NCBI GenBank assembly: GCA_022497145.1
Contig: MU386036.1
Location: forward strand, 1 to 36,906
Reading direction: 5' to 3'
DNA: 36,906 nt
Origin: Rostrohypoxylon terebratum
Lineage: Eukaryota; Ascomycota; Sordariomycetes; Xylariales; Hypoxylaceae
The notes under the pieces were generated by a model that did not search any database, was not told the DNA's origin, and saw only the letters and a program-made list of their open reading frames with translations. Shown here in pieces: positions 1 to 11,402 of the stretch. Each line of letters opens with the position of its first letter. The first letter of the stretch is position 1. The position numbers and the translations under genes were made by a program.

Positions 1-20
1 GTTAATCCACTACACTGAGG

Positions 21-50
21 GTAGTTGGTGGATTATAATCCACCCACTAC
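21..50. repeat. Near-perfect 30-bp palindrome
   Basis: Positions 27-44 form a perfect 18-bp inverted repeat centred on TTATAA. The match extends outwards to 21-50 with a single mismatch (T26 against C45). The flanks repeat the same motif: CCACTACAC lies at 7-15, and TGGTGTAGT is repeated twice in tandem at 62-79. Several copies in both orientations resemble transposon terminal sequence or a transcription-factor site cluster. No transposase is visible in the window, so the identity is open. Confidence 0.6.
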
Positions 51-1617
51 ACTCGAGGCCTTGGTGTAGTTGGTGTAGTTGATCCGAGCCCTGGTCCTAC
101 CGTCTCGAGAAATTCGTTCATGGAGCTAATAGCGTACCCTTGGAAAACGTTCCACATGTTCATACCGACACTCCTAGTAATGATCTAGCTAGTCGCCATA
201 CCGTAGCTAGCTAAGAAATATCTTGGGTTGATGATTGGTTGATTGATATGCTGCGGATAGGGATGGCTATAACTGAGCAGGGCTAGTAATGATAGGTATC
301 CGGGGGGAATATTTAACCGAGCTATCTCTCATGAAGATCTCCAAAGCCTTATCTGCAGTTCGACAAATTTGTTTTCTGTCGTGTGGGTAGCGAAAGAGTG
401 TTAGTTAGCGGTTCACAAGATCTTCAAAGTTAAATGATTTCCTACCCCACAGTTGTGATCCCCGATCCGAATCTACTAATTACGGAATGTCCCCTGCTCA
501 AGGAGCCGTAGATCTTCCAAGCAGCGCATTTATGGCGTGAGCTGTGCAAGGCAGATCATAGGCAACGAATGGAATTGTGTCACTAGGTACGTCACGATTA
601 GATTCACTCACGCCCTGGTTGGAAGCACTAAGAGAACCAATAAGGGTCGAGGTCAAGGCGCCGTCAAATACAAGGCTCCGGCAAACAGCGGGTCCGTTCC
701 ATTCAGTTGGATTTTAGTTGCTTTTAGTGCCATCAATATGCCATTCTTCGTCATTTCGAGATTTTTGCATGCCCATTTTGGTGTCAAGTTTCCCTCCAAC
801 ATGGTGGGGCATTGCTTCACTAGCAAGTCTCAAGGATCCATTCTTACTGTAAGTTTGTGAGTAGAACAGTTGATACTAAAGTCTCTAGGTGGGTAAATTA
901 ATATGCATGTGCTTCATGCACATGCGGCGAGATATTGATGACGCTAGTAAGAGTCAAATCCGAACTTAAAAGTAAGCTGTTGTCCAATCAGATCTGATCG
1001 GGAATCCCATTTAGGCAATTTCATATCCCCGACACCCTGTGGAACAACATTGCAACCAGGTACGTAGTAGGTGGGGTATCGCCAACTATACCGCAACCTC
1101 TTAAATGAAGTTGTGTGGCTTCCAATCCAATGAATTGCCTAATTTGCAAGCTATTACAATTTATTTCATCCCGTAAGGAGGATTGAATGAGACACAACCT
1201 TAGTAAGTCAACAGTTTTCAAATACAAGTTCGTGATTGAGATTAAGCTACTCAGAAAATCTTCTTAAGCATGCAATGCATCTTAGCTACCAGGGATCCAC
1301 ATTCGGAAATGCAAGGAAGGTCGACTCAAGATGGTAAAGTCTTGGGTTCTATCAAGCGAAACGAGGCTCTTTCGGTGTGTTACAAGCCGCTTAATATGGC
1401 TGCTCTCTGTACGCGAAACTTGCATTTTTCAGTTTCATTGCAATTGGTGGCTTGCGGTCATTTGACCAGTGATCGAATTACTTATGTGCAGGCATTAAAA
1501 GTCGAAGTTTCGGTGTGGAAGCCTACGATCCAATTATATAAAAAGGGTTAATTGCGGATACATGATAGCGTAGGCATACGTAGGAGTTAAGCATAATGAA
1601 GACGCCAAATCGTAATG

Positions 1618-1643
1618 GAGGTCCCCGAAGGAGGTCCCCGAAG
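1618..1643. repeat. 13-bp tandem duplication
   Basis: The 13-mer GAGGTCCCCGAAG occurs twice head to tail (1618-1630 and 1631-1643) with no mismatch. It lies in non-coding DNA and no function is evident. Confidence 0.85.
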
Positions 1644-4600
1644 CACCGTGAATGGTAATTAAGGTAGTATAAGTGGAGTGTTGGATTTAATATAACAGGG
1701 ATTGACGCACATGGCATCCGCCGGAGAAAACCAAGCTGCAAATGAATTCGTGGATGAGGCTCGGAACCACCCACTTAGAATCTTACCGTGTCCTACCGCA
1801 CTTATCTTATTTGGTATTGGGTAGGGTTGTCTCATGATATTCTCCTCTCTGCTCCTTTGTTGGGAACCATAAATGGCTATGACATCCGCAGACCGGCAGG
1901 TCGATGGTTTTGACGTTGATGCCACAATTCTCAGGTTGTTCAAAATTACCTGTTAGTCCTCTGAACTAACATTCCAGTGTCGTATTTTCAAGGAATTCAC
2001 GCCCTCCTGATTACTCAGAGAGTAGGTAGTGAGCTCACTACGAAATATCACGTGTCCACAGATACCTACATAGGTACTTAGGTGAATACACTTCGTCCCC
2101 CCCAGTAATGGATCGAAATGTCTTAACCATGTTTGAAGCATAAACGTCTCCACGTGACCTTATATCATGACAAAACCCGCCGAACCCACCCTCCGCCTCA
2201 ATATCTACGATGACGACATTCATACACGAGGCTCTATGCTATCTACATCTCTTGTGCGCGACCACCGACTCTATCGGTGCGTAGATGGATGAGGGAAAGA
2301 GTGAAGACCTCGAACAATCAGGCCAGCAGGTCGATGGCCCACGATAGCCTGAAAGACCTACGTCAAATCCGTACTACCCAACATCTGTATAGACGCGTCA
2401 GACCGCCACTCCGGCTACTGCCGGGAATCATCGCAATCATCAAACCGAATAATCCCGATGCTGAGCCCTTGTCATGTGTGTCTACTAATAATACGTCTCT
2501 CCAACAAGGCTCCCCCCAAGGTTGATCAAACCCTAACAAGTCGGGCGATAGCCAATGCATAGTTATCACATTTTTGTGATTGGTATGCGCACGCTAACGC
2601 AAATCGCCCGAATCGTCTATAGAAGGACGCTTTTTAATTCGTCCTCACGACGACTACCTCGGTGGCGGCTTACTCATTGAGAGACATCAGCAGTCGCTGA
2701 ACTGATTTATATACGCTTCCTCGCAACGGTCACCAAACGTGAATTCATACGTTAGGATAACCGTTCAGGTGCAGATCAAGCAGTTATCAAGCGGATCTTC
2801 TCCCAGTATTGCTCAATTATTGACATGCTGCAGTGATATCTAGCAACACGATAAGGCTTGAACGCTATTTTGCGAAGGCTCCGGTGCGATCGATCTATTG
2901 GCCAGAATGTACCCGCGGATCTCTGTTTCATTCAGAGCGCGATATTCTACTCTTAAATCCCAAGACCGAACACGCTGAGGTGATGGAATCAAATGGTGAA
3001 GAACGGCCGCATTTCTCTGGAACTCTAATGAGAACTGCCCGATACGAACTTTTTTTTCGCAACAAGTGTTGCAATTTCATATGAGAGAAGTTATTGATTA
3101 TTTCCTACTTCCATATCCATAACTTAATAGGGACACATGCCTTATAATAGGTAGGTAGTCTTTTATATGTTTCCATATTTACCTAGTAAGCAAGTCTATC
3201 TCTTTACTCATTTGAGAGGAATGGGATTATATGTACTTGGCTCCTTCAGTTGGCATATGCTGATGGATTCAAGTAACCAAACTCCGCTGATAGGGCATAT
3301 CATCATTTTCTACTATATTACTACCAATTTAGAATAGATCGAATTAAATTATCTCGCCACACATGTTCAAGGGACCTAGTTACGTGCGATATCTAGGTAG
3401 TGAAATGTACCTGAGCTGTTCCGGTAACATAGGAGTTACCAAACAAGACCACCGAAAGCTCACTGACCGGGAGCGGATCTCATATCTACAGCAGGGTCAT
3501 CACTAACTATAGTAGGTTAGCTAGATATGGCTAGCTAGATATATATTTTTATCGTTGGACGGTCCTATATCGGTTTTCCCGTCACATCAACGTCTTACTG
3601 ACCTACCAGCTCAATGCTTCGTCTCACGACAACCCCAGACTTCCCCTCGCCATGCATCCATAGCGTTGATGCCTAGGGATGCCTCGTTTATATCGCAGCT
3701 AGGTAGGTATCATCGGTTGAACCCGCGAAAACACCGACTGCGTTCAGATACAAGATACCTACTTGAGGCTCAAAATGGTCTTGTTCAAAACCTGTTTGAC
3801 CAAGAATTTATGTCCAAAACGAATACTCCCTTTTTCTAACAACTAACAATAAAGATACGGCAAAAATGTGAGCAGAGCACCACCCTTCATCATCAATACC
3901 AACCTTCATCACTCGTTACTCTCAAAAATCATTATTCTCCTGAAATCATGACTAGAACCTCCAACCAGACAGCCTGTAATGGGTTAGTAATTTCGCATCC
4001 AACACATTTTATGTTTTGACGGCTTCACGGAGCCAGTTCAAGATCTAATCGTCTCTGCAGTGCAGTTCCACCAAAACAGGACCACAAATTCACCCATAAT
4101 CCTCCAACACACGACCCCATCGACAAGAAAAGCCTCGAAAGCTATCATCTACAGACGTACACGAAGGGTCCCAGCAGCGTACCTCGAGCAAGTGTTACTT
4201 ATTCTAGTGACACTCAAACACACACAAAAAACCTCGCTGCTGAGCTCGAGGCGATCTTGTCGCGCCTTGGGTAGCCCACTTGACCCACCACCCCAATCTT
4301 GATGTGGTAATCACCATAAATCTGAGATATGCACAGAATACGTTACATGAGTTCGCTGGAAAGCAGCTGATGCGCAGCCGTTAGCCACTAGGAGATTTAC
4401 TCGGGAATAATGGAGCGAGGGGATTCTATTTACGAAGTTGGCGGATTTGTCATCGTCGTACAGATTTAACGAACGGAGGCCTCTCGGACGCGGCCAAATA
4501 TACAACAGGAACATGTCCTACATAAAAATTTGCAGGTCAAAGTAGACCAATAAACGCCAATGACCCTAACCCATTACCACAACCACCTGAAACCTATAGT

Positions 4601-4920
4601 TAGTAACCCCACGCGCTTGTGGTGTGTAGATCGCCGATCATTGATTAACGTGCCATTTGTGACCCCGCACCAACAGTAGACGAACACAACCACAGATATA
4701 CCATGTAACGTGAACCAGTCATCCAATGTTGTTTCAATGGATATGATATGATCCATAAGAATTATGCATTCCCTAGCTTTGAAGTTTTAAACATTCAATC
4801 AATCATGAATTTTGATACCAATATTACGCTTATTCCCTAGACCCGACGGATTGGAACCAGCAGCCGCTGGGCTAACAATAAGGTTGCTCCCGTCGCCTCA
4901 GAGATAAAATTAGCTTACTT

Positions 4921-4940
4921 ACCTAACCCCACCTAACCCC
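4921..4940. repeat. Tandem ACCTAACCCC, telomere-like
   Basis: The 10-mer ACCTAACCCC is present twice in exact tandem. It resembles the CCCTAA strand of fungal telomeres but is not an exact telomeric unit. Two units are too few to call an interstitial telomere tract. Confidence 0.6.
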
Positions 4941-5285
4941 AAAGGGAAAGGCCGAGACCCGAGAAGATCTATGTGGGGTTGCATTGCTTGGATCGGCAGT
5001 TAGGAACGCCTCCACTGTAAATTAGCGCGCAGGGTCCTACAGATTGTCCCTGAGATCGTGTGGGATGGTGCATGGCTAACTGTAATTCAGGGGCAATTCT
5101 AGGGCTATCCAGGTGAAACATTACGCAAGCAATCATGCTGGAATCCATACTACAAGAACCGCATGTCAAGCAACTACATAGTACCAACATAGCATAAGTG
5201 ATCACACATAAGAAGCAGTCGAGTCCAAAAACTTTTCTTTTTTATTGATTTTTTTTAGTTATGGGGTGAGTTATATGGGTACCAA

Positions 5286-5301
5286 GGTAGGTAGGTAGGT
5301 A
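5286..5301. repeat. (GGTA)4 microsatellite
   Basis: Four exact GGTA units lie in non-coding DNA. The same tetramer in shorter form (TAGGTAGG, TACCTACC, TACCTAGG) recurs in many intergenic stretches of this window, so this looks like a genome-wide short-motif habit rather than a local element. Confidence 0.8.
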
Positions 5302-5594
5302 TCTGAAAAGACACCCTGAGTAAGCTAGTCTGAATAGCCTCAACAATGAATACCACGAGACAACAATATGAAATGTATGAAATCCCTTGACCTCTCGACA
5401 AACTTTTAGACTCCAGATTTTTTTTTTCGCCGTATGAATCTTCCCACGTTATCGAGACATCCAGCACTATTTTTCTATCGTATATCATCATGAAAGGAAG
5501 AAGTAAAGAAATTCATGTCGCGCTCAAGATCCCTTGGTCTTTCGTCCCCTGGGAATCTACTTCTTGTACTGATGCGCGTTCAGTATCGGGCCTT

Positions 5595-6494
5595 CTAATG
5601 CCCTCCCGCTCCAATCGAAGGACTACCACCACCAATATTACCCGACGTAGCCGGTATCGCAGCGGCAGCGGTTGCGACCCGCGGAGCATTCGTCCCAGTA
5701 GCTCTTGGAGCCGCTGTGTGGTGACGAGCGTCTGCATGAGCCGCATCGTGATTATTACCTTCAGCCGGAGTCGGTTCCACAACTCCCCCTTGAGGGTTCT
5801 GATCATCTTTCTTATTTTCCTTGTCCTTCTTATTCTTGAAGATCATGCCTCTGATACACATGAAGACTACGCCTATGCAAATGACCAAGCCAACCAAGCC
5901 TCTCGTGATTATGCTTGCAAGATTTGTCGTGGATATCTGCGGGGGGTTGGGCGCCGCCATAATAGTTTGCATCGGAGGATTAACCTCGATGACTGTCCGG
6001 TCGCTTGGTGGAGCGTCGGTCGATATGATTGCTACGAGAGGGGGGAACGATGTTTCCTGGTCTTTGGCGGGCTGTTGATCATCGGTATCATCCTGGTGTT
6101 GTTGGGGTGTTGGCTCAGGGACAGGGCCGGAATTGGCAGCCGTCGGCGGGCTGGCCGGCATTTCGGTCTTCACCTGCATAGACGTTGTCCACTCTTGGCG
6201 ACGGCGCAAGGAGGTCTCAAAAGAGGAAGCTGCGGCTGGCTTGGCTTGCGGGCGTGTCGGCTCATTCAAGGCTGTGTGGATGGATCCCACGGAGAGCCGT
6301 GAGGGAGAATTCGGGTCGATCGAACGCGACAAGGCTTCCACACGCGCGGCTTCGTTGGATAACGCACTTAGTCTTCGCCTCTCGTAGAGGGGTTTGTACC
6401 CCCCCGCTTGACGGTCGCTAGTATTGCGACCTCCTGCCGCTGAAAAAATCATGATTGTTGTTCTGCTCGGAAGAGCAATCCTTGGATTAGCCAT
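5595..6494 (-). CDS. Single-pass membrane protein, unknown function
   Basis: This is an uninterrupted 299-residue frame starting at an ATG (6492-6494). I do not recognise the family. Residues 1-180 are rich in Pro, Ala, Ser, Thr and Gln and look disordered, with an Arg-rich patch near 97-100 and acidic/Gln stretches near 130-146. Residues 196-219 (ending GVVFMCIRGMIF) form one hydrophobic membrane segment. It is followed at once by a strongly basic Lys/Asn/Asp run, as expected for the cytosolic face, which would put the N-terminal part outside or in the lumen. There is no clear signal peptide, although residues 12-20 are mildly hydrophobic. The C-terminal tail is Ala/His/Gly-rich. A 270-codon frame on the opposite strand overlaps most of it. 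I prefer this strand because of the membrane segment, its basic anchor and the typical composition of fungal low-complexity proteins. It has no close neighbours. Confidence 0.6.
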   Translation of the reverse strand: MANPRIALPSRTTIMIFSAAGGRNTSDRQAGGYKPLYERRRLSALSNEAARVEALSRSIDPNSPSRLSVGSIHTALNEPTRPQAKPAAASSFETSLRRRQEWTTSMQVKTEMPASPPTAANSGPVPEPTPQQHQDDTDDQQPAKDQETSFPPLVAIISTDAPPSDRTVIEVNPPMQTIMAAPNPPQISTTNLASIITRGLVGLVICIGVVFMCIRGMIFKNKKDKENKKDDQNPQGGVVEPTPAEGNNHDAAHADARHHTAAPRATGTNAPRVATAAAAIPATSGNIGGGSPSIGAGGH

Positions 6495-9263
6495 CTAGGA
6501 ACTTGTAATGAATTATATAATTAAAGTATGGTTTGCTGTTCAAGAGAAGAGGGATGTTCAAACCAATTGAACGAGAATGAATCCAGAGGTGTTAGGTAAT
6601 TTCAAATCAATGGACTATACTGCCTCATGCCGAATCAACCAGTCTCCTATGTGCGTAAAGGAATGTATTGAATGAACATCAGGTACCAATTTATCGGCAA
6701 AAGGAACCACTCGGGTAGATAGAAGATTATTAGGGGAGAAGTCCTCGGGTCGCTACAAGGCTGTATTGTCTAAAAAGGGGAAGGTGAAAAGAATAACAGA
6801 AGGAGGGATAAGTGGGTTTAAGTAGAAGATAGCTGGAGAGGTTTGAGCAAATTATACCATATGTTCTTCCTCTTTTTATGTCATTTGATGCTTAAGGTTT
6901 GTGCTGTAATTGTGATCCATCAAACAACTCACACTTAGGTAGCCCCAAGCAGTGAGCTAGATGTATAACAGAATGGCCAGTAGAGTTTGGTATGGGGAAT
7001 GCAACACACTTGTGTAGTTCAAGAATGAGGCGATATAGAGTTGAGCAAATACTTACTAATGGAGTTTCCGTGACTTCTTAATGACACAGGATATAATCAC
7101 AAACGTACCAAAGACGACTATATAACTCTGGGTGTTCTGTGTAGAGCCTAAAGGCAGGATATAGAGATATGAGGAGCAAGAAGAAAAGAATGAAGAAAGG
7201 GGGATGTTGGCGATCGAGAATAGAGAGGCGGATAATCAGGTTGCTATCGAAAAGAGTCCGAGTAGTTGTTGCGTTGCAATGTGTGAGAGATGGGTAAGTA
7301 TTAGGGGAAGGAAAATACGCCGTTCTTTCTTCCTTTTTATATATCCCGGTGGACAAAAGTATCTAGGCAAGAGAAGTCTCTGCAAAAGTCGGCAAAGAAG
7401 GAACGAATATTGGCAAGCAAATTTGAGATTTCGGAAGGAAGATCTCGAACAAGTTTGTCTATGACTGTGTCATTATTAACAGAAAGAACGACATTAGACG
7501 GCTAGAGATTTTGACATGTGCCCTCTCTGATAACTCTAATGTCGCCGAAATATGCAGGAACTGCCCCCAAATCTGCTTTCCTCAGCAAGTGATTCAGAGA
7601 TTTATGATGTTGTGACCTTAGTAACCTTGACGGCCCTGGTTAATGAGAGGTAATTTCTGTGAGATGAGATCAAATCCTATACCTCGATACTCACCCAGAG
7701 AACATAAATTAAGTGAACACGTAAGGTTTGAGCAGATCCCACGACAGAATGACATACCTTTGTCGAGCAAGCAGTAGATAACATATCTGAATATCATGAA
7801 AACACGATATATGTCGCCTTGTTTGGTCATGGTTGGCATGGATCTTGTCCGATAAGGCTGAGTGGATTCAATACCAACAAGAGTATTCGCGATACCTGGA
7901 TCAGTGGGAGTAGAAGTACGTACTAATGCATGGCAAGTAGGGAAATGTTCAGATGGTTTTCCTTTGTGTTGAAACTTCATGTAGGACACGTTACGAGTGT
8001 CAGGGTTTGTGAAGGTAATGAATGGCATGATATGTACCTAGGTAATGTAAGAGGGATGGTAGTGAAAAATGTTTAATCTGTGAGTTCAGGTGGCATAGTC
8101 TCTTCTCCTATGTGCAGTAGTGAAAGACCATACAAGCAAATACACAAAACAAGTAATAGAATTAGGCAACAAGACGTCATTACTAGATAACAAATAGACA
8201 TAAGGTCACTTGTAATGCAAGTCGCTAGAGTGGAATATCCGGCTAGGCAATAGCGATTGTGCCATAGTGTGCCCAAAACAGGGTTACTAACCGTAGTAAG
8301 TAGGAAGATGGGATCGGGGAGCTTCTCCAGAAGGCAGTGGCGATTACCCACCCAAATGCCTACCTGATAGACTACCCAACTCTCAGTACCTAAAGCAAGA
8401 TTGGGGCCATGGATGTTAGTAATTGTGCTCTTTAGAGGGTAATATGGCTGTAAGCGTGCCTGCTTCTCTATGTGGAAAACTCTTCATCTGGGTGGGTTTC
8501 CAGTTGAGGTAGGAACTTGAGCCCTCCTATCGCCTACTACCCAATAGGTGGACAATACCTCCAGCTAACAATTCCCACTGTTGACGCTAACCAAAACACT
8601 ATTTGTACTATTCCTACCCATGTGCCTTCCTAAGAGTCCATATATCAATATTATTAGGTGTAAGTTGCGAGTCTCTTCGCTCGCTTTGGTGTAGATGCGA
8701 AAGATGTCTTTGGTGGGGGCTTTGGAAATAAATTATTTGAAGCTTTCACACTGAGCTGGGAGCTTAGAGTTAACATTCTTTGTAGGCTCGTATTATAGCG
8801 CTACCATTGTGCACCTATCAAGACAATTACATCCATGTTGTCGGTGAGAGTATCACAAAATACAACAAATGGTAAATGGAAGACAACCTTTCTATCTCCT
8901 AACGACAACTAGCCAGCGGGCAGGAAATTACATAGGTTGATCATCGTGAAAACGGCAACAAATCTGCATAATCAGGTATTATTTACGGTGAATCTTCTAT
9001 TTGTTTCGGGTTTTTTTCCCCTTCTCCTTGTTATGCGGTTGTCTTCCTTTTGCTACTTTGTTGCCTTTCTCTTTCGCGTCGCGGTCGGCAACAACGGGGT
9101 TACTCTACTATACTGACCACGATGCTATAGTAGGTCCTAAATACCTAGTGCCGATCGATCGAAGCGAGTCTCTATATCAAAAAATGCCTCCTATAAAGAG
9201 AATCTACAACGTCCTCGATTCTAGAAGATCACGCTTCGCTGCCTCCCTACCTACCTTATTTGT
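6495..9263. other. Long intergenic region, no supportable gene
   Basis: Two minus-strand open frames of 136 codons (7618-8028) and 92 codons (8073-8351) exist, but neither resembles a known family or shows convincing splice junctions to neighbours. The 92-codon frame is hydrophobic in its centre, which AT-rich chance frames often are. The right end is the 3' flank of the amidohydrolase gene. I see no tRNA or repeat element here. Confidence 0.55.
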
Positions 9264-10695
9264 CTATTCCACGAGGGAATTGTACGCAGAACAAAGTGTA
9301 CCCTGCTTCCAGACACCACGAAGATCGAGTGTACGATCAATATCCTCAAGAGGATTTCCTTCGACCAAAACCAAATCCGCCCTTAACCCTGCCGCGATCC
9401 TACCTCTATCCTTCAAGCGAAGTCTCCTAGCAACCAACGAAGTGCCCGCTCTTAATGCTTCCTTTGGGGTGAAACCACATTTCAAAACAAATGTGGCAAG
9501 CTCGTGATGTGCCGAAAGTCCAAAGGCAGTCCCACGAGCGGGCCCAGCAGAGTCCGATCCCCTAAAGAGATACGATTAGCAGGGTGTTGGTTATGACAGC
9601 TGCAGAATTCCTTACAAAATAATGTCAATTCCTGCCGCTTTCAGCTGCCGAACGCTTTGGTAGGCGTATTCTACCTTGGACGTATCGTTCGCAAGCGCCA
9701 TACATTGGCAAAGTTTTTGCGTGCCTTGAGAACCCAAGAATTTCGACACGCGGGGATCATGAGCATACCTTTCTTGCTCTTGCTGACCTTCTGTAGTTAG
9801 GCTTGCCACCGCGACCAATGTCGGATTGCAATGCCTAGAGCCAAAAGTCAATGGAAGGACCCTCAATCAACCAAAAGAGAACGGAACACATACGCATTGG
9901 TAGCTAGATATGCGTCGATAACTTCCCGAGTAGGTGGCTGGTCGCAGAATGTGTGTGTCAGTCCATCGATACCAATGCGCAAGAGATCCAATGTCCCTTG
10001 AAGGCTCGTTGCATGGCCAACAGCAAGGAAACCATTCTGGTGAGCAACATCAATGACGTCCTTCTGCAGTTCTAATGGCGGCAGGTTCGGCTTCACAGAC
10101 AGACTGCTACCATCTTCGTGCATCAACTTTATATAATCCGCTTTATCGTCGATACGATCTCGAATAAAAGCCTCAACGTCAGCTCTACTCTTTAGATCCG
10201 GCCAAGTAGCAATCTGAGCTAGTGTCTAAATACGAGTGAGCTTGGGGAAAATACATAGAATTCGGGAAACACACGGACCTCCTCCGATTTGTCATGGGCT
10301 GTGATGATAGCGGCAGGCCACCCCCCTAATATGGTAGCGGCTTGACTGGAGGTTTTGAAGTCTGCAGAGTTAGGATCATTAAGAGCTCGAGATCGTATTT
10401 CGGCAAGATTCTCCTTTTCCTGGTGCATATCGCAAACGGTGGTGACGCCAAATTTCAACGCCTGGCCCAGAACCGTGTTCTGCTCGTCAATGTGGGCATG
10501 GATATGTCCATCGATAATCCCCGGTATCAACGTATGCCCCGGCTTCGAAATGACAACCGTCGATGCGTCAGGTGCGTCTAACAACCCTTCCGACACTTGT
10601 TTAATCAACCCATTCTCCACAAGAATGCTGCCAGACGGAATCTCGTTTTCGCCGTCGAAGATACGGACGTCCTTAATTAAGAGAGTTGAAAACAT
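9264..10695 (-). CDS. Metal-dependent amidohydrolase (imidazolonepropionase-like)
   Basis: Four exons (10279-10695, 9894-10225, 9616-9834, 9264-9561) are joined by introns of 53, 59 and 54 bp, all GT..AG, giving 421 residues. The protein belongs to the amidohydrolase superfamily, cytosolic enzymes that hydrolyse C-N bonds in amides, cyclic imides or dipeptides. All expected metal ligands are visible: the HxH pair H64/H66 in GIIDGHIHAHID, the candidate carboxylated lysine K172 in DYIKLMHEDG, H210 in VGHATS, H230 in LTHTF and D326 in GSDSAG. The C-terminus has the usual small beta domain (GLRADLVLVEGNPLEDI). There is no signal peptide. Fungal relatives include prolidase-like and ochratoxinase-type enzymes, but the substrate cannot be read from sequence. 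The ATG at 10693-10695 precedes the conserved first beta strand. It lies 707 bp downstream of a monooxygenase gene on the same strand. Confidence 0.9.
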
Positions 10696-11402
10696 CCTAG
10701 CTATCGAATGAGAGAGATATAGATCAAGTTATAAATACACCTCAGTTGGAACTTTCGGGCGGATTTCGAGCTATTATAGAAAGTCCGAGTTGATGCTACC
10801 TACATAAACCTACCACTGGTAGAGCATAGATATATTTATGTTTACGGTGCGAATCCTATCAAGTTGATGACGACGCCTACCGCGGAAACCGATCAATGGG
10901 TCTTCCCGAAAATGTGAGGTGATGTATAAGACTTTGTCTCAGATATTGGAGGCCGGCGATGCTGTTGGCGCGAGCACGATATAGTGCTTACCCACCTTCC
11001 CGGGGTTAACCGTGTAGGTACGGTATGAAACGACACCAACGTCCATCTAGGAAGCTGAAGCTGGGTATCGCCACTTTAAGTTGGATCGTGATTGGGCACC
11101 TGTGCCAACTTCGCTATTCGGTCTCCAGCCAGCGCCTTTGTTTTTTCTCGGTTTTACAAATACAGTATACCGCATTGCAATTCGTTACCGATCATGGACT
11201 TTGCGGCGGTGCCGGGACCGAGTAATCCGGTACACGTAGGCAGGGTATACCTAGGTTCCAAGTGAGACATCGGAAGAAAAGATTCGCTAATTATCATTAC
11301 TATATGTCTAGACGGTTTCATATACTATTGCGATTGATATTCGAAAGACTGATGCCTTGAGTCCCAGTCACGGGTTATTTGCGAAGCATGCTGCATCCTG
11401 AC
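10696..11402. promoter_or_regulatory. Upstream region of the amidohydrolase gene
   Basis: This 707-bp gap lies between the amidohydrolase start and the monooxygenase stop, both on the minus strand. It must contain the amidohydrolase promoter and the 3' end of the monooxygenase transcript. I see no further gene and no binding site that I can name with confidence. Confidence 0.4.

Larger units (their letters stand above)
1..5594. other. Gene-poor left region, no supportable gene
   Basis: No open frame here shows a recognisable protein family, and I could not chain the short frames (all under about 110 codons) into a spliced gene. The stretch has mixed base composition rather than being uniformly AT-rich, so it is not an obvious heavily mutated transposon. 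It contains a palindrome at the left edge, small tandem repeats (listed separately) and many TAGGTA/TACCTA-type motifs. It may hold decayed genes or long regulatory DNA. A transcript map would be needed to exclude a gene with many small exons. Confidence 0.6.

Noticed and set aside
4835..4905. Possible minus-strand tRNA with a B-box-like GGTTCCAATCC
   Set aside because: The flanking bases do not form a T stem (GCTGG against CCGTC fails) and no cloverleaf can be drawn.
5490..6302. 270-codon plus-strand open frame
   Set aside because: It is antisense to the single-pass membrane protein, Arg/Ser-rich in a way expected from a reverse-strand reading, and has no domain. The minus strand gives a coherent membrane-protein layout.
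7618..8351. Two minus-strand frames of 136 and 92 codons
   Set aside because: There is no recognisable family, no consistent splice link between them and no codon pattern beyond chance in this AT-rich region.
9001..9507. 168-codon plus-strand frame
   Set aside because: It overlaps the last exon of the amidohydrolase in antisense and shows no family. The minus strand carries the metal-ligand motifs.
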